The notes: generated by a model not told the origin, from the letters alone. A stretch of DNA of 64,000 nucleotides from Burkholderiaceae bacterium (GCA_023150375.1 JAKLLA010000009.1:62001-126000), one strand, 5' to 3'. Shown: positions 28,488-39,549, numbered from the stretch's first letter. Numbers and translations are program-made.

Positions 28488-30347
28488 TCAGCCTTCCAGT
28501 TTCGACAGATCCCGCACCGCTCCCTTGTCGGCCGAGGTGGCCAGCAAGGCGTAGGCCTTCAGGGCGGCCGAGACCTTGCGCGGGCGCGGCTGGGCCGGCT
28601 TCCAGCCCAGGGCATCCTGCTCGGCGCGGCGGCGGGCCAGTTCCTCGTCGGAGAGCAGCACGTCGATCGTGCGGTTCGGGATGTCGATGCGGATGCGGTC
28701 GCCGTTGCGCACCAGGCCGATCGCGCCGCCGGCCGCCGCTTCCGGCGAGCAGTGGCCGATCGACAGGCCCGAGGTGCCGCCCGAGAAGCGCCCGTCGGTC
28801 AGCAGCGCACAGGCCTTGCCCAGGCCCTTGGACTTGATGTAGCTGGTGGGATAGAGCATCTCCTGCATGCCCGGCCCGCCCTTGGGGCCTTCGTAGCGCA
28901 CCACCACCACGTCGCCGGCCTTGACCTCGTCGTTCAGGATGTGGTCCACGGCCTCGTCCTGGCTCTCGACCACATGGGCCGGGCCCTCGAAGACCAGCAG
29001 GCTGTCGTCCACGCCGGCGGTCTTCACCACGCAGCCGTCCAGGGCGATGTTGCCGCGCAGCACGGCCAGGCCCCCTTCCTTGCTGAAGGCATGCTCATAC
29101 GAGCGGATGCAGCCCTCGGCGCGGTCGGTGTCCAGGCTCGGCCAGCGGGTGGCCTGGCTGAAGGCCACCTGGGTCGGGATGCCGGCCGGCCCGGCCTTGT
29201 AGAAGGTGTGCACCGCCTCGTCCTGCGTGACGGTGATGTCCCACTGCGCCAGCGCCTCGCCCATGGTCTTGGCGTGCACGGTGGGCGCATCGGTGTGCAG
29301 CTTGCCGGCGCGGGCCAGCTCGCCCAGGATGGCCATGATGCCGCCGGCGCGGTGCACGTCCTCGATGTGGTACTTGTTCGTGTTGGGCGCCACCTTGCAC
29401 AGCTGCGGCACCTCGCGCGAGAGGCGGTCGATGTCGGCCATGTCGAAATCGATGCCGGCCTCCTGGGCCGCGGCCAGGATGTGCAGGATGGTGTTGGTCG
29501 AGCCGCCCATCGCGATGTCCAGTGTCATCGCGTTCTCGAAGGCCTTCTTGCCGATGCTGCGCGGCAGCACCGATTCGTCGCCCTGCTCGTAGTAGCGCCG
29601 GCACAGCTCGACGGCCAGGCGGCCGGCGCGCAGGAACAGCTGCTCGCGGTCGGCATGGGTGGCCACCACCGTGCCGTTGCCCGGCAGCGACAGGCCCAGC
29701 GCCTCGGTCAGGCAGTTCATCGAGTTGGCGGTGAACATGCCCGAGCAGCTGCCGCAGGTCGGGCAGGCCGAGCGCTCGACCTCGGCCAGGTCGGCGTCGC
29801 TGACCTTGCTGTCGGCGGCCATCACCATCGCGTCGATCAGGTCCAGCTTCTTGATCTGGAGGGTCGAGGTGCCCGGCACCGCCAGCTTGACCTTGCCGGC
29901 CTCCATCGGACCGCCGGAGACGAACACCACCGGGATGTTCAGCCGCATCGCGGCCATCAGCATGCCCGGGGTGATCTTGTCGCAGTTGCTGATGCAGACG
30001 ATGGCGTCGGCGCAGTGCGCGTTGACCATGTATTCGACCGAGTCGGCGATGATGTCGCGGCTGGGCAGCGAGTACAGCATGCCGTCGTGGCCCATCGCGA
30101 TGCCGTCGTCGACCGCGATGGTGTTGAACTCCTTGGCCACGCCGCCGGCGCGCTCGATCTCGCGGGCGACGAGCTGCCCCAGGTCCTTCAGGTGCACGTG
30201 GCCCGGGACGAACTGGGTGAAGCTGTTGGCAATCGCGATGATCGGCTTGCTGAAGTCGTCATCCTTCATGCCGGTGGCGCGCCACAGCGAGCGGGCGCCG
30301 GCCATGTTGCGGCCGGCGGTGGAGGTCTTGGAACGGTAGGCGGGCAT
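28488..30347 (-). CDS. ilvD: Dihydroxy-acid dehydratase
   Basis: The 619-aa product catalyses the dehydration of dihydroxy-acids in valine, leucine and isoleucine synthesis. Iron-sulfur ligands appear in [11 protein letters not shown] and [18 protein letters not shown], and the C-terminal [14 protein letters not shown] motif is canonical. Length and the start [19 protein letters not shown] are standard for the long IlvD form. It is divergent from pyrE over 261 bases. Confidence 0.97.
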   Translation of the reverse strand: MPAYRSKTSTAGRNMAGARSLWRATGMKDDDFSKPIIAIANSFTQFVPGHVHLKDLGQLVAREIERAGGVAKEFNTIAVDDGIAMGHDGMLYSLPSRDIIADSVEYMVNAHCADAIVCISNCDKITPGMLMAAMRLNIPVVFVSGGPMEAGKVKLAVPGTSTLQIKKLDLIDAMVMAADSKVSDADLAEVERSACPTCGSCSGMFTANSMNCLTEALGLSLPGNGTVVATHADREQLFLRAGRLAVELCRRYYEQGDESVLPRSIGKKAFENAMTLDIAMGGSTNTILHILAAAQEAGIDFDMADIDRLSREVPQLCKVAPNTNKYHIEDVHRAGGIMAILGELARAGKLHTDAPTVHAKTMGEALAQWDITVTQDEAVHTFYKAGPAGIPTQVAFSQATRWPSLDTDRAEGCIRSYEHAFSKEGGLAVLRGNIALDGCVVKTAGVDDSLLVFEGPAHVVESQDEAVDHILNDEVKAGDVVVVRYEGPKGGPGMQEMLYPTSYIKSKGLGKACALLTDGRFSGGTSGLSIGHCSPEAAAGGAIGLVRNGDRIRIDIPNRTIDVLLSDEELARRRAEQDALGWKPAQPRPRKVSAALKAYALLATSADKGAVRDLSKLEG

Positions 30348-30608
30348 GGGCTGGATCCTCGGGGGGCCCGGGCGCGAGTGCAGGGTGCGACGGGCAGGCG
30401 CCGATTGTCGCGCAGCGCCCCCGACCGCGCAGTCCGCACGCCGCGACCTCGGCGTTGCGAATTTTTGCAGGTGCTGGCCGCCACAGGCGGGTGCAGCCCC
30501 CCCCTACAATTCCGCGCCCGGGTGCGGGGCGAATCCGTCCGCTGCGCCCTTCCCGCTGGCGCGGGACCCACCCGCCCCGACGGGGCCTGCCGCTCGAAGG
30601 AACCCCGC

Positions 30609-31322
30609 ATGAACCTGCCCGCCGCTCCCGCCTCGCCCGCTGCTGCCGCCGTCGTCTGCGACGACCTGGCACAGGACTTCGTGGCCTTCGCGCTGCAGGC
30701 GGGCGTGCTGCGCTTCGGCGAGTTCCGCACCAAGGCCGGTCGGCTGTCGCCCTACTTCTTCAACGCCGGACTGTTCGACGACGGTGCCAAGCTGGGCCGG
30801 CTGGCCGAGTTCTACGCACGCCGCCTGGTGGCTTCGGGACTGCAGTTCGACCTGCTGTTCGGGCCGGCCTACAAGGGCATCACGCTGGCGGCGGCGGTGG
30901 CCGTGGAGCTGGCCCGCCTGGGCCGCAACGTGCCCTATGCCTACAACCGCAAGGAGGCCAAGGACCACGGCGAGGGCGGCACCCTGGTCGGCGCCCCGGT
31001 GCACGGCCGGGTGCTGATCATCGACGACGTGATTTCCGCGGGCACTTCGGTGCGCGAGTCGATCGCGCTGATCCGTGCCGCCGGGGCCACGCCCTGCGGC
31101 GTGACCATCGCGCTGGACCGTCAGGAGAAGGCCAGCGAGAACGGCGTGGATGCGCCGCACTCGGCGGTGCAGTACGTCGAGCGCGAGCTGGGTCTGCCCG
31201 TGGTGGCGATCGCGACGCTGCAGGACCTGCTGCGCTATCTGGCGCAGCAGGGCGGCGATGGACTGGGGGCGCACCGCGCGCCGGTGCAGGCCTACCGCGA
31301 CCGCTACGGGGTCGGCGCGTGA
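30609..31322 (+). CDS. pyrE: Orotate phosphoribosyltransferase
   Basis: The 237-aa product converts orotate and PRPP to OMP in pyrimidine synthesis. The PRPP-binding motif VLIIDDVISAGTS is intact; FRTKAGRLSPYFFNAG and GPAYKGITLA mark the orotate site. ATG 30609 follows AAGGAAC, and the next gene starts within its stop codon (GTGA overlap). A -10-like TACAAT at 30505-30510 lies upstream but no matching -35 is seen. Confidence 0.96.
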   Translation: MNLPAAPASPAAAAVVCDDLAQDFVAFALQAGVLRFGEFRTKAGRLSPYFFNAGLFDDGAKLGRLAEFYARRLVASGLQFDLLFGPAYKGITLAAAVAVELARLGRNVPYAYNRKEAKDHGEGGTLVGAPVHGRVLIIDDVISAGTSVRESIALIRAAGATPCGVTIALDRQEKASENGVDAPHSAVQYVERELGLPVVAIATLQDLLRYLAQQGGDGLGAHRAPVQAYRDRYGVGA

Positions 31323-32005
31323 CCAGCGCTGGCGCGCAGCGCGGCGGGCCCGTCGCGGCAGCCGCCCTGCTGGGCCTGTCGGGGCTGATGGCCATGTCGG
31401 CGCCATCGGCCCAGCCGGCGCCGAATGCCAGCGGCATCTACACCTGCGTGGACGCCAAGGGTCGGCGCCACACCTCGGACCGCCCGATTCCGGAGTGCCT
31501 GGACCGCGAGCAGGCCATCCGCAACCGCGACGGGTCGCAGCGTGGCACGCTGCCGCCGAGCTACACCGCCGAGGAGCGCGCCCAGCGCGAGGAGCAGCGC
31601 CGGCGGGCCGCGGCTGCCGAGGCCGAGCGTCAGGAGCGGCTGCGGCGTGACCGCAACCTGCTGGCGCGCTACCCGGACGAGGCGGCGCACCGGCGCGCCC
31701 GCGCGGTGGCGCTCGAGCCGATCCTGCAGGCCGAGGCGTCCAACCAGCAGCGCCTGCAGACCCTCGAACGCGAGCACAGGAAGCTCGCCGACGAAGCCGA
31801 GTTCTATCCGGGCGGGGATCTGCCACGGGCGCTGCGGCTGCGCATGGAAGCGAATCGGGCTGCGCTGGAGGCGCAGCAGGCCGCGACCGCCGACCACCAG
31901 GCCGAGCGGCGTCGCATCGATGCACGCTACGACGCGGAGCTGGCCCGGCTGCGGCAGCTCTGGGCCGAGCGTGCTGCGGCGCCCGGCGGCGCCGCGCGCC
32001 CCTGA
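31319..32005 (+). CDS. DUF4124-domain exported protein
   Basis: The 228-aa product has a signal peptide (AAAALLGLSGLMAMSAPSA) and then a short DUF4124 domain (GIYTCVDAKGRRHTSDRPI), followed by a long, charged, largely helical and coiled-coil region rich in Arg, Glu and Ala. Role unknown; relatives are periplasmic proteins of Burkholderiales and pseudomonads. The start is GTG 31319, overlapping the pyrE stop by four bases, so it is probably co-translated with pyrE. Confidence 0.75.
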   Translation: MTSAGAQRGGPVAAAALLGLSGLMAMSAPSAQPAPNASGIYTCVDAKGRRHTSDRPIPECLDREQAIRNRDGSQRGTLPPSYTAEERAQREEQRRRAAAAEAERQERLRRDRNLLARYPDEAAHRRARAVALEPILQAEASNQQRLQTLEREHRKLADEAEFYPGGDLPRALRLRMEANRAALEAQQAATADHQAERRRIDARYDAELARLRQLWAERAAAPGGAARP

Positions 32006-32059
32006 AGGGTCGCGCCGGGCTCCGCCGCAGGGGCCGGGCGGTGCCCGCCCGTCGCCGCT

Positions 32060-33559
32060 TCAGGCGGCGCCGAGCTTGCGGCGCAGCAGCTCGTTGACCT
32101 GCGCCGGATTGGCCTTGCCCTTGCTGCCCTTCATGACCTGGCCGACCAGGGCGTTGAAGGCCTTGTCCTTGCCGGCGCGGAACTCCTCGACCGACTTCGG
32201 GTTCGCGGCCAGCACCTCGTCGACGATCTTCTCCAGCGCGCCGCTGTCGTTCATCTGGCGCAGGCCCTTGGCCTCGATCAGGGCGTCGACGTCGCTGCCC
32301 TCGCCGGTCCACAGCGCGTCGAACACCTGGCGGGCGGCGTTGTGCGAGAGGGTGCCGTCCTGCACCCGGCCGATCAGCGCGGCCAGGGTGGCGGGGGCCA
32401 CGGCAGCCTCGGCGATGTCGCGGCCCTCGGCATTGAGGCGCTTGCCGATCTCGCCCATGATCCAGTTGGCCACCAGCTTGGGCTGGCCGCAGGCCGCGGC
32501 GGCGGCCTGGAAGTAGCCTGCCGTGGCGCGGCTGGCGGTCATCATCGCCGCGTCGTAGGCCGGCAGGCCGTGCTCGCGCTGGAAGCGTGCGGCCAGTGCA
32601 CCGGGCAGTTCCGGCATCGAGGCGCGCACCTCCTCGATCCAGCCGGGCGCGATCACCAGCGGCGGCAGGTCCGGGTCGGGGAAGTAGCGGTAGTCGTGTG
32701 CGTCTTCCTTGGTGCGCATCACGCGGGTCTCGCCGCTGGCGGGGTCGAAGAGCACCGTGGCCTGCTCGATCGCGTGGCCGTCCTCGAGCTGGTCGATCTG
32801 CCACTGCACCTCGTAGTCGATGGCCTGCTGCAGGAAGCGGAAGCTGTTGAGGTTCTTGATCTCGCGCCGGGTGCCGAAGGGCTCGCCGGGACGGCGCACC
32901 GAGACGTTGGCGTCGCAGCGGAAGCTGCCTTCCTGCATGTTGCCGTCGCAGATGCCCAGCCACACCACCAGGGTGTGCAGCGCGCGGGCGTATTCCACCG
33001 CCTGCTTCGACGAGCGCAGCTGCGGCTCGGTGACGATCTCCAGCAGCGGCGTGCCGGCGCGGTTCAGGTCGATGCCGGACATGCCGTGGAAGTCCTCGTG
33101 CAGCGACTTGCCCGCGTCCTCCTCCAGGTGGGCACGGGTCAGCTCGAGGGCGTGGCGCTGGCCGTCGACGAAGAACTCGACTTTCCCGCCCTGCACCACG
33201 GGGATCTCGTACTGGCTGATCTGGTAGCCCTTGGGCAGGTCCGGGTAGAAGTAGTTCTTGCGCGCGAAGATCGACATCGGCGCGATGGTCGCCCCGACCG
33301 CCAGGCCGAAGCGGATCGCGCGCTCCACCGCGCCGCGGTTGAGCACCGGCAGCGTGCCCGGCAGGGCCAGGTCCACCGCGCAGGCCTGGGTGTTGGGCTC
33401 GGCACCGAACTCGGTGGAGGCACCGGAGAAGATCTTGGCGTGCGTGGACAGCTGCGCGTGGGTCTCGAAGCCGATCACGACCTCCCAGCCGCGCACGAGC
33501 GGCGCCGGCAATGCGACGGCCGGGGACGAGGGGGGAACGGCGGAGGAAATGTCGGTCAT
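32060..33559 (-). CDS. gatB: Aspartyl/glutamyl-tRNA amidotransferase subunit B
   Basis: The 499-aa product is the tRNA-binding, kinase-like subunit of GatCAB, which turns Glu-tRNA(Gln) or Asp-tRNA(Asn) into the amidated form. It begins [13 protein letters not shown] and carries the [15 protein letters not shown]-type core, the [11 protein letters not shown] motif and the C-terminal YqeY-like domain ([25 protein letters not shown]). gatA and gatC, normally in one operon ahead of gatB, are not beside it: upstream there is a divergent thioredoxin-like gene. ATG 33559 is preceded by a long gap. Confidence 0.96.
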   Translation of the reverse strand: MTDISSAVPPSSPAVALPAPLVRGWEVVIGFETHAQLSTHAKIFSGASTEFGAEPNTQACAVDLALPGTLPVLNRGAVERAIRFGLAVGATIAPMSIFARKNYFYPDLPKGYQISQYEIPVVQGGKVEFFVDGQRHALELTRAHLEEDAGKSLHEDFHGMSGIDLNRAGTPLLEIVTEPQLRSSKQAVEYARALHTLVVWLGICDGNMQEGSFRCDANVSVRRPGEPFGTRREIKNLNSFRFLQQAIDYEVQWQIDQLEDGHAIEQATVLFDPASGETRVMRTKEDAHDYRYFPDPDLPPLVIAPGWIEEVRASMPELPGALAARFQREHGLPAYDAAMMTASRATAGYFQAAAAACGQPKLVANWIMGEIGKRLNAEGRDIAEAAVAPATLAALIGRVQDGTLSHNAARQVFDALWTGEGSDVDALIEAKGLRQMNDSGALEKIVDEVLAANPKSVEEFRAGKDKAFNALVGQVMKGSKGKANPAQVNELLRRKLGAA

Positions 33560-33788
33560 GAGGAGCACTCGTGGTCGGTCGCCGACCGGCTCGGCCGGGC
33601 GGCGCACAGGAAACCGCAGCGCCGGCATCGATGTGCGCTGTCGGGACTGGAATGCTACGGCATCGCCCGCTCGCCGGACGTGTGCGGCCGGGGGGCTCCC
33701 TGCATGCCGTCCTGCGCCTCCCTGCGCGGACCGGGGCTGCAGGCTCTGGCATACACTGCGCCGGCCTGTTCCGTTCCGAGTGTCCGCC

Positions 33789-34292
33789 ATGAAGTTCGCC
33801 CGCCTCGCCCTTGCCGCCGCTGTCGTTGCCGGCGTCGCCATCGCTGCCTCGCTGGCCCTCGGAGGCCGTGAAGTGGCGCCTTCCCTGCCCTACACGCTGA
33901 TCGACGGCCAGCAGCGCCGCACCGACGACCTGCGCGGCAAGGTCGTGCTGGTCAACTTCTGGGCCACCAGCTGCACCACCTGCATCAAGGAGATGCCGGC
34001 GCTGGTGGACACGCACCGCAAGTTCCAGTCGCGCGGCTACGAGACCCTGTCGGTGGCGATGAACTACGACGTGCCCGCCTACGTGCAGAACTTCGTGCAG
34101 TCGCGCCAGCTGCCGTTCCAGGTCACGCACGACCGCAGCGGCGAGATCGCCCGGGAGTTCGGCAAGGTGTCGATCACGCCGACCACCTTCGTGATCGATA
34201 CCGAAGGGCGCATCGTCAAGCGCTATGTCGGCGAGCCGGACTTCGCCCAGCTGCACGCGCTGATCGAGCAGCTGCTGGCGAAGAGGGCCTGA
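33789..34292 (+). CDS. TlpA-family thiol-disulfide protein
   Basis: The 167-aa product has an N-terminal membrane anchor or signal ([21 protein letters not shown]) and a thioredoxin fold with active site [13 protein letters not shown] (CxxC). It faces the periplasm, as TlpA/ResA proteins do, and may keep apocytochrome cysteines reduced for the system II machinery encoded later in the window (resB, ccsB). It is divergent from gatB. The upstream frame is longer but only the ATG at 33789 places the signal at the start. Confidence 0.85.
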   Translation: MKFARLALAAAVVAGVAIAASLALGGREVAPSLPYTLIDGQQRRTDDLRGKVVLVNFWATSCTTCIKEMPALVDTHRKFQSRGYETLSVAMNYDVPAYVQNFVQSRQLPFQVTHDRSGEIAREFGKVSITPTTFVIDTEGRIVKRYVGEPDFAQLHALIEQLLAKRA

Positions 34293-34442
34293 CCGGGGCC
34301 TCGCCGCGGCGGGTCTTGTTGCAATTTGTCACCGATGTCGGGGGTGCGGAGCGACGCCACCCTCGGTCTGTGCGAGCATCGTCTGCCGTCGTGGGCAGGG
34401 GCATTCCGCCGTGCCCGGCGGGAAGCAGGAAAGGGACAGACG

Positions 34443-34955
34443 ATGCAAGCAAGGACTCTGCGAGGTGCCACCCTGGTCGCGCTGCTGGCGGCCCTGGCCA
34501 CCGGTGGCTGCGTGACGCTGGGCGGCGGTGAGAAGTCGGCCGGCAGCTCTGCCAGTGCGCCCGCGGCACCGAAGATCGGCCCGGGCATGAACGAGCGTGG
34601 CGAGGTGGTGGACTCCAGCAAGGTGGAGTCCGGTTACGGCCAGAAGGTCAAGGGCCTGGGCGACTGGGAGGGCGAGATCACCGGCAGGCCGGCGCCCGGC
34701 AGCAAGTTCACCCGTCTGCAGATCGGCATGAGCATGAAGCAGGTCACCGACCTGGCCGGCCAGCCGACCGATTCGGGCGCCTACATGACCGGCAAGGCCT
34801 GGATTCCCTTCTACTTCGGCAGTGACCGTCACCGTTTCGAGATGGTCTACAAGGGCCAGGGGCGGCTGATCTTCGCGGGCGGATCGCTGGGCAACTTCAC
34901 CGGCGGCAACCTCATCTGGATCATTCACAACGCCAGCGAGGGCGGATACCGCTGA
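34443..34955 (+). CDS. BamE/SmpA-like lipoprotein
   Basis: The 170-aa product has a signal ending in ALATGGC, a lipobox with a Cys that would be lipidated. After a Ser/Ala-rich linker comes a compact domain with GMSMKQVTDLAGQPT, the MT...V.LGxP pattern of the BamE/SmpA fold, here in a variant with aromatic residues (WIPFYFGSDRHRFEMVY). It is probably an outer-membrane lipoprotein; whether it belongs to the Bam complex is not clear, since the main BamE gene is usually elsewhere. ATG 34443 follows GGGACAGACG, with AAAGGG upstream. Confidence 0.72.
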   Translation: MQARTLRGATLVALLAALATGGCVTLGGGEKSAGSSASAPAAPKIGPGMNERGEVVDSSKVESGYGQKVKGLGDWEGEITGRPAPGSKFTRLQIGMSMKQVTDLAGQPTDSGAYMTGKAWIPFYFGSDRHRFEMVYKGQGRLIFAGGSLGNFTGGNLIWIIHNASEGGYR

Positions 34956-35014
34956 GCCCGGTCACGCCGGGCCGGTTGCGCGGTGGCCGCAGGCTCGCCC
35001 GGCCCGGCCCGGCG

Positions 35015-35758
35015 TCACTTCAAGGCGCCGAAGACGCTCTTCAGGATCGCGCTGCCGGTGGCCACCGGATCCTGGCGGATCTTCTTCTCCTCCTCGCCGA
35101 TCATCCGGTAGAGGCCGTCGAGCGACTTGCCGGTGACGTACTGCTGCAGGTTGGCCTGCTCGGCCGAAAGCAGGCCGAGGCCGCTGGCGCGCGAGGCCAC
35201 CGCGTTGTACCGGGCCACCAGGCCGACCTTCTCGGTGGCGGCGGTGACGATGGGCAGGAACTTCACGCCCAGCGGCTCGCGGGTCTTGCCAGCGAAGAAG
35301 TCGGTCACGGCGGTCTCGCCACCCTTCAGGATCTGGCGCGCATCCTGCACGGTCATGGTCTTGACGGCGTCGACCAGCAGCGGCTTCGCCTCGGGCACGG
35401 CGGCTTCGGCGGCGCGGTTCAGCGAGGTCTCGAGGGCGTCCAGGCGCTTGCCCTGGCCGAGGCGGCGCAGCAGCTTGGCCGCCTGGGCCAGGCTGTCGGG
35501 CAGGGGGATGCGCACTGCCGGGTTGCCCAGGAAGCCGTCCTCCCGGCCCAGCAGGCTGACCGCCGCGGCTGCGCCCCGCTCGAGGGCTGCGCGCAGCCCG
35601 GCGGTCATGTCGGCGTCGCTCAGATCCAGGGCCCGGGCCGGGAGCAGGCAGGCGGCCGCGAAGGTGCCGCCGAGCACCTGCAGGCAGTGGCGGCGCGCCC
35701 GCCGCAGCAGGCGTTGGTCTGCGGTCGATGGGGCATGGACGCAGTCGGGCAGGGTCAT
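35015..35758 (-). CDS. DUF4197 domain protein
   Basis: The 247-aa product carries a likely export signal (around residues 27-45, LQVLGGTFAAACLLPARA) and then the DUF4197 domain (residues about 50-245, with LREDGFLGNPAVRIPLPD-like and AVTDFFAGKTREPL segments, ending in SAILKSVFG). Function unknown; typically periplasmic. The ATG at 35758 gives a Tat- or Sec-type N-terminus preceded by about 25 polar residues, so the true start may be later. It is the last gene before lipA on this strand. Confidence 0.8.
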   Translation of the reverse strand: MTLPDCVHAPSTADQRLLRRARRHCLQVLGGTFAAACLLPARALDLSDADMTAGLRAALERGAAAAVSLLGREDGFLGNPAVRIPLPDSLAQAAKLLRRLGQGKRLDALETSLNRAAEAAVPEAKPLLVDAVKTMTVQDARQILKGGETAVTDFFAGKTREPLGVKFLPIVTAATEKVGLVARYNAVASRASGLGLLSAEQANLQQYVTGKSLDGLYRMIGEEEKKIRQDPVATGSAILKSVFGALK

Positions 35759-35846
35759 CACGGGCTCCTGAAGGAAAGGACGGCCGGACCCGCGCAGCGG
35801 ACCCGTCGAACGACGCCCAAGCATACGCGCCGTGCCGACGGCTCCG

Positions 35847-36830
35847 TCAGACCGCGTCGGCCACGCCGGCCTGCGCGGCCTGCTGGTCGGCGTGGTAGCT
35901 GGAACGCACCAGCGCGCCGACGGCGGCATGGGTGAAGCCCATCGCGGCGGCCTCGCGCTCGAACATCCTGAAGGTGTCCGGGTGCACGTAGCGGCGCACC
36001 GGCAGGTGGTGGCCGCTGGGCGCGAGGTACTGGCCGATGGTGAGCATGTCGATGTCGTGTGCGCGCATGTCGCGCATGACCTCGAGGATCTCCTCGTCGG
36101 TTTCGCCCAGGCCGACCATCAGGCCGCTCTTGGTCGGCACGCCCGGCACTTCTTCCTTGAAGCGCTTCAGCAGGTTCAGGCTGAAGGCGTAGTCGGCCCC
36201 GGGGCGGGCTTCCCTGTACAGGCGCGGCACCGTCTCGAGGTTGTGGTTCATCACATCCGGCGGGGCGGTCTTCAGGATCGCCAGGGCCTTCTCCAGGCGG
36301 CCGCGGAAGTCGGGCACCAGCACCTCGATGCGGGTGGACGGGGCGGCTTCCCGGGTGGCGCGGATGCACTCGACGTAGTGGCCGGCCCCGCCATCGCGCA
36401 GGTCGTCGCGGTCCACGCTGGTGATCACCACGTACTTCAGCTTCAGTGCGGCGATGGTCTTGGCCAGGTTGGCCGGTTCGTTCACGTCCAGCGGATCCGG
36501 GCGGCCGTGGCCGACGTCGCAGAAGGGGCAGCGCCGGGTGCACTTGTCACCCATGATCATGAAGGTGGCGGTGCCGTGGCCGAAGCACTCGCCGATGTTC
36601 GGGCAGGAGGCCTCCTCGCAGACGGTGTGCAGCTTGTGCTCGCGCAGGATCTGCTTGATCTCGTAGAAGCGCGTGCTGGGGCTGCCGGCCTTGACGCGGA
36701 TCCAGTCGGGCTTCTTCAGCACCTCGGCGGGCACGATCTTGATCGGGATGCGCGAGGTCTTGTCCTGCGCCTTCTGCTTGGCGGTGGGGTCGTAGGCCGG
36801 GGCGGTGGCGGGAGCGGTGGAGTCGGACAT
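35847..36830 (-). CDS. lipA: Lipoyl synthase
   Basis: The 327-aa product is a radical SAM enzyme that inserts two sulfurs into octanoyl groups to make lipoate. The auxiliary cluster cysteines are in [12 protein letters not shown] and the SAM cluster in CTRRCPFC, both intact, with the C-terminal [10 protein letters not shown] reading. It follows lipB by 67 bases on the same strand, so ligation of octanoate and sulfur insertion are made together. Start at 36830. Confidence 0.97.
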   Translation of the reverse strand: MSDSTAPATAPAYDPTAKQKAQDKTSRIPIKIVPAEVLKKPDWIRVKAGSPSTRFYEIKQILREHKLHTVCEEASCPNIGECFGHGTATFMIMGDKCTRRCPFCDVGHGRPDPLDVNEPANLAKTIAALKLKYVVITSVDRDDLRDGGAGHYVECIRATREAAPSTRIEVLVPDFRGRLEKALAILKTAPPDVMNHNLETVPRLYREARPGADYAFSLNLLKRFKEEVPGVPTKSGLMVGLGETDEEILEVMRDMRAHDIDMLTIGQYLAPSGHHLPVRRYVHPDTFRMFEREAAAMGFTHAAVGALVRSSYHADQQAAQAGVADAV

Positions 36831-36897
36831 CGGGGCAGGGGGAGGAGATCGGGATCGTCAGGCGCGCGCCCGGCGCGGTGGCGCCGGCGGCGCGGCT

Positions 36898-37635
36898 TCA
36901 GCGGCTGTAGAGCGCCTGCAGATGCTGGCCCAGGCGCTCGGCGACCTCGTCCCAGGCCACCGCTACACCCAGTGTAGCCAAGTCGACGCTGCGCAGGCCG
37001 GCATAGCCGCAGGGGTTGATGCGCTGGTAGGGCGACAGGTCCATCGCCACGTTCAGGGCCACACCGTGGTAGCTGCAGCCGCGCGTGATCTTGACGCCCA
37101 GCGCGGCGACCTTGCCCAGCCCGCGGAAGGGGTCGCGCGGATCGGCCGGGCCGGTCAGCGCGGCGTGCGAGAAGGGGTCGTCCAGGCGCACGTAGATGCC
37201 GGGCGCGCCGGTGACACGGTGGCCGGTGACGCCGAAGCCGTCGAGGGTGCGCAGCACCGCCTGTTCGATGCGGTAGACATGCTCCTTGACGTAGATGCCC
37301 AGGCGCTGCAGGTCGATCAGCGGGTAGGCCACCACCTGGCCCGGCCCGTGGTAGGTCACCTGGCCGCCGCGGTTGGTGGCGACGACCGGGATGTCAGTGG
37401 GCGCCAGCAGGTGCTCGGCCTTGCCGGCCAGGCCCTGGGTGTAGACCGGGTCGTGCTCGCACAGCCAGATCTCGTCGGGCGTCGCAGGTGTGCGTCCTTC
37501 GGTGAAGGCGCGCATGGCCGCATAGGTGGGCTCGTAGGCGACGCGTCCGAGCCGGCGCAGCAGGGGACCGGCCGGCGTCGGCGGGGGGGCTTCGGCAGCG
37601 CTCGGGGTGCCGTCTCGGGCGGGGGCGGTGACCAT
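36898..37635 (-). CDS. lipB: Octanoyl-[acyl-carrier-protein] transferase
   Basis: The 245-aa product moves octanoate from ACP to lipoyl domains, ahead of LipA. The family motif [18 protein letters not shown] with its His is intact, and [17 protein letters not shown] carries the catalytic Cys/Lys region. The N-terminus adds about 25 Pro/Ala-rich residues. ATG 37635 is used; GTG at 37641 gives two more residues. The ybeD-like gene that often precedes lipB is absent. Confidence 0.95.
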   Translation of the reverse strand: MVTAPARDGTPSAAEAPPPTPAGPLLRRLGRVAYEPTYAAMRAFTEGRTPATPDEIWLCEHDPVYTQGLAGKAEHLLAPTDIPVVATNRGGQVTYHGPGQVVAYPLIDLQRLGIYVKEHVYRIEQAVLRTLDGFGVTGHRVTGAPGIYVRLDDPFSHAALTGPADPRDPFRGLGKVAALGVKITRGCSYHGVALNVAMDLSPYQRINPCGYAGLRSVDLATLGVAVAWDEVAERLGQHLQALYSR

Positions 37636-37845
37636 GTGCACATCATGCCTGCACCGGACATGCGCCCGCTCCCGGCGTGGATTCCGGCCGGACGGTCCAT
37701 GCTCCCCGCGGCCTGTGCACGCGGCGCCCTGCGGGGAGCCTCCCTGTCGATCGTCGTGTCCCTGTCCTGTGGCCGGGCGGCTCCTGGCGGGCTGCGCGTG
37801 CAGCGGCGATGCTAGAGCGCTCGGGCTGCGGGGGCTCTCCTGTGT

Positions 37846-38526
37846 TCAGGGGGGCGCCGGCAGCGCGCGTGACTTCCTGCGCCGCCGCCAGGCCCAGCGC
37901 GCCAGCGCCAGCCCCGCCAGCAGCAGGGCATAGACCAGCACCTCGTCGGCGCGGTTCTTGGCAGCGCGCATCCAGACGAAGTGCAGCAGCCCCAGCAGCG
38001 CCACGGCATGGACCAGCCGGTGCAGGGATTGCCAGCGCGCGGCGCCGAGCCGGCGCACCGCGCCCGGCCAGGAGGTCGCCGCCAGCGGCAGCAGGCCCAG
38101 GAAGGCGAGGAAGCCCAGCAGCGCGAAGGGGCGCTGTCCCAGGTCCTGCCAGAGGGCGGCGGCGTCCAGCCCCATGTCCAGCCAGGCGTAGGCCAGGAAG
38201 TGCAGCAGGGCGTAGAAGAAGGTGTACAGGCCCAGGGGCCGCCGCCAGCCAGCCAGCCCGGTGAGGCCGGCCCACTGGCGCAGCGGCGTGATGGCCAGCG
38301 TCAGGCAGAGCAGCCGCAGGGTCCACAGCCCGGTGCCGTGCAGCAGGGCCTCGGCCGGGTTGGCGCCCAGCCGGTCCTGCCAGATGCCCCAGATCCAGCC
38401 GGCCAGCGGCAGCAGGCAGGCCAGATGCAGCAGGGCCCGCATCGGCCGGCCCGCCAGCGCCCGATTCCACCCGGGGAGCGCGCGGGCGGGGTGGGCTGGT
38501 GCGCGGGGCGTGGAGGAGCCCGACAC
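37846..38526 (-). CDS. msrQ: Heme-binding membrane subunit of the methionine sulfoxide reductase system
   Basis: The 226-aa product has six hydrophobic segments with the paired His residues of the YedZ/MsrQ family (ALLHFLAYAW, SLHRLVHAVALLGLLHFVW). It passes quinol electrons to MsrP, which repairs oxidised methionine in periplasmic proteins. The start (38526) lies three bases after the msrP stop, so the genes are tightly coupled. A Pro/Arg-rich N-terminal extension precedes the first helix; an internal ATG for MRALLHLACLL is a second possible start. Confidence 0.9.
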   Translation of the reverse strand: MSGSSTPRAPAHPARALPGWNRALAGRPMRALLHLACLLPLAGWIWGIWQDRLGANPAEALLHGTGLWTLRLLCLTLAITPLRQWAGLTGLAGWRRPLGLYTFFYALLHFLAYAWLDMGLDAAALWQDLGQRPFALLGFLAFLGLLPLAATSWPGAVRRLGAARWQSLHRLVHAVALLGLLHFVWMRAAKNRADEVLVYALLLAGLALARWAWRRRRKSRALPAPP

Positions 38527-38529
38527 CGC

Positions 38530-39549
38530 TCAGAAATGGCGGCGCAGGTCCATGCCGGCGTAGAGCGAGCCGACCTGGGCCTCGTAGCCGTTGAACTTCA
38601 GCGTCGGGCGCTTGCGGGCGAGCAGGCCGTCCTCGCCGATGCGCCGTTCGCTGGCCTGGCTCCAGCGCGGGTGCGCAACCTCCGGGTTCACGTTGGAATA
38701 GAAGCCGTACTCCTGCGGTGCCGCACGCGTCCAGCTGCTGATCGGCTGGCGCTCGGTGAAGCGGATGCGCACGATCGACTTCGCGCTCTTGAAACCGTAT
38801 TTCCAGGGCAGTACCAGCCGCAGTGGTGCGCCGTTCTGGTTCGGCAGCAGCTCGCCGTACAGGCCAAAGGCCAGCAGGGTGAGCGGGTGCTGGGCTTCGT
38901 CCAGCCGCAGACCCTCGGTGTAGGGCCACTGCAGCACGCGCGAGGCCAGACCCGGCATCTGCGCGGGGTCGGCCAGGGTCTCGAACTCGACGAACTTCGC
39001 GTTGCCGGTGGGCTCGACCCGGCGGATCAGCTGGGCCAGCGGCCAGCCTACCCAGGGCACCACCATCGACCAGCCCTCGACGCAGCGCAGGCGGTAGATG
39101 CGTTCCTCCATCGGCGCCAGGCGCAGCAGCTCCTCCAGGCCGAAGCGGACCGGGCGGTGCACCTCGCCTTCGACCACGACGGTCCAGGGACGGGTTTTCA
39201 GCGTGCCCGCCCGCCGGGCCGGGTCGCCCTTGTCGGTGCCGAACTCGTAGAAGTTGTTGTAGCCGGTGACATCGGCGTAGTCCGTGGGCCGCTCGAGCGT
39301 CGTCGCGCCCGGCAGGCTGCTGCGCTGCGCCGGCAGGGCCGGCAGGCGGCCCGGGCGCGGGGTGGCCGCGGCCGGCGAGGTCTGCGCCGAGCCGGTCGCC
39401 GCACCCAGCAGCCAGGGCGCTGCCAGTGCCGCGAGCCCCTGGCGGCGCAGCCACTCGCGCCGGGCAGCGTAGACCGCGTGCGGCGTGATCTCGCTGGGTC
39501 GGGGATGTTCGAAGCCGCTGTCTTGCGGGGAACGGCGGATCAGGGGCAT
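38530..39549 (-). CDS. msrP: Periplasmic methionine sulfoxide reductase catalytic subunit
   Basis: The 339-aa product is a molybdopterin enzyme of the SUOX fold (formerly YedY). The cofactor-binding Cys is in [11 protein letters not shown], and [10 protein letters not shown] with [13 protein letters not shown] are conserved landmarks. The N-terminal region has [13 protein letters not shown] followed by a hydrophobic stretch, a twin-arginine signal that suits export of a folded cofactor protein. It is followed at once by its membrane partner msrQ. Confidence 0.93.
   Translation of the reverse strand: MPLIRRSPQDSGFEHPRPSEITPHAVYAARREWLRRQGLAALAAPWLLGAATGSAQTSPAAATPRPGRLPALPAQRSSLPGATTLERPTDYADVTGYNNFYEFGTDKGDPARRAGTLKTRPWTVVVEGEVHRPVRFGLEELLRLAPMEERIYRLRCVEGWSMVVPWVGWPLAQLIRRVEPTGNAKFVEFETLADPAQMPGLASRVLQWPYTEGLRLDEAQHPLTLLAFGLYGELLPNQNGAPLRLVLPWKYGFKSAKSIVRIRFTERQPISSWTRAAPQEYGFYSNVNPEVAHPRWSQASERRIGEDGLLARKRPTLKFNGYEAQVGSLYAGMDLRRHF

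Noticed and set aside
30455-30510. Complete sigma70 promoter for pyrE
   Set aside because: Only the -10-like TACAAT is good; the nearest TTG-containing hexamer is 33 bases upstream, too far for a normal spacer.
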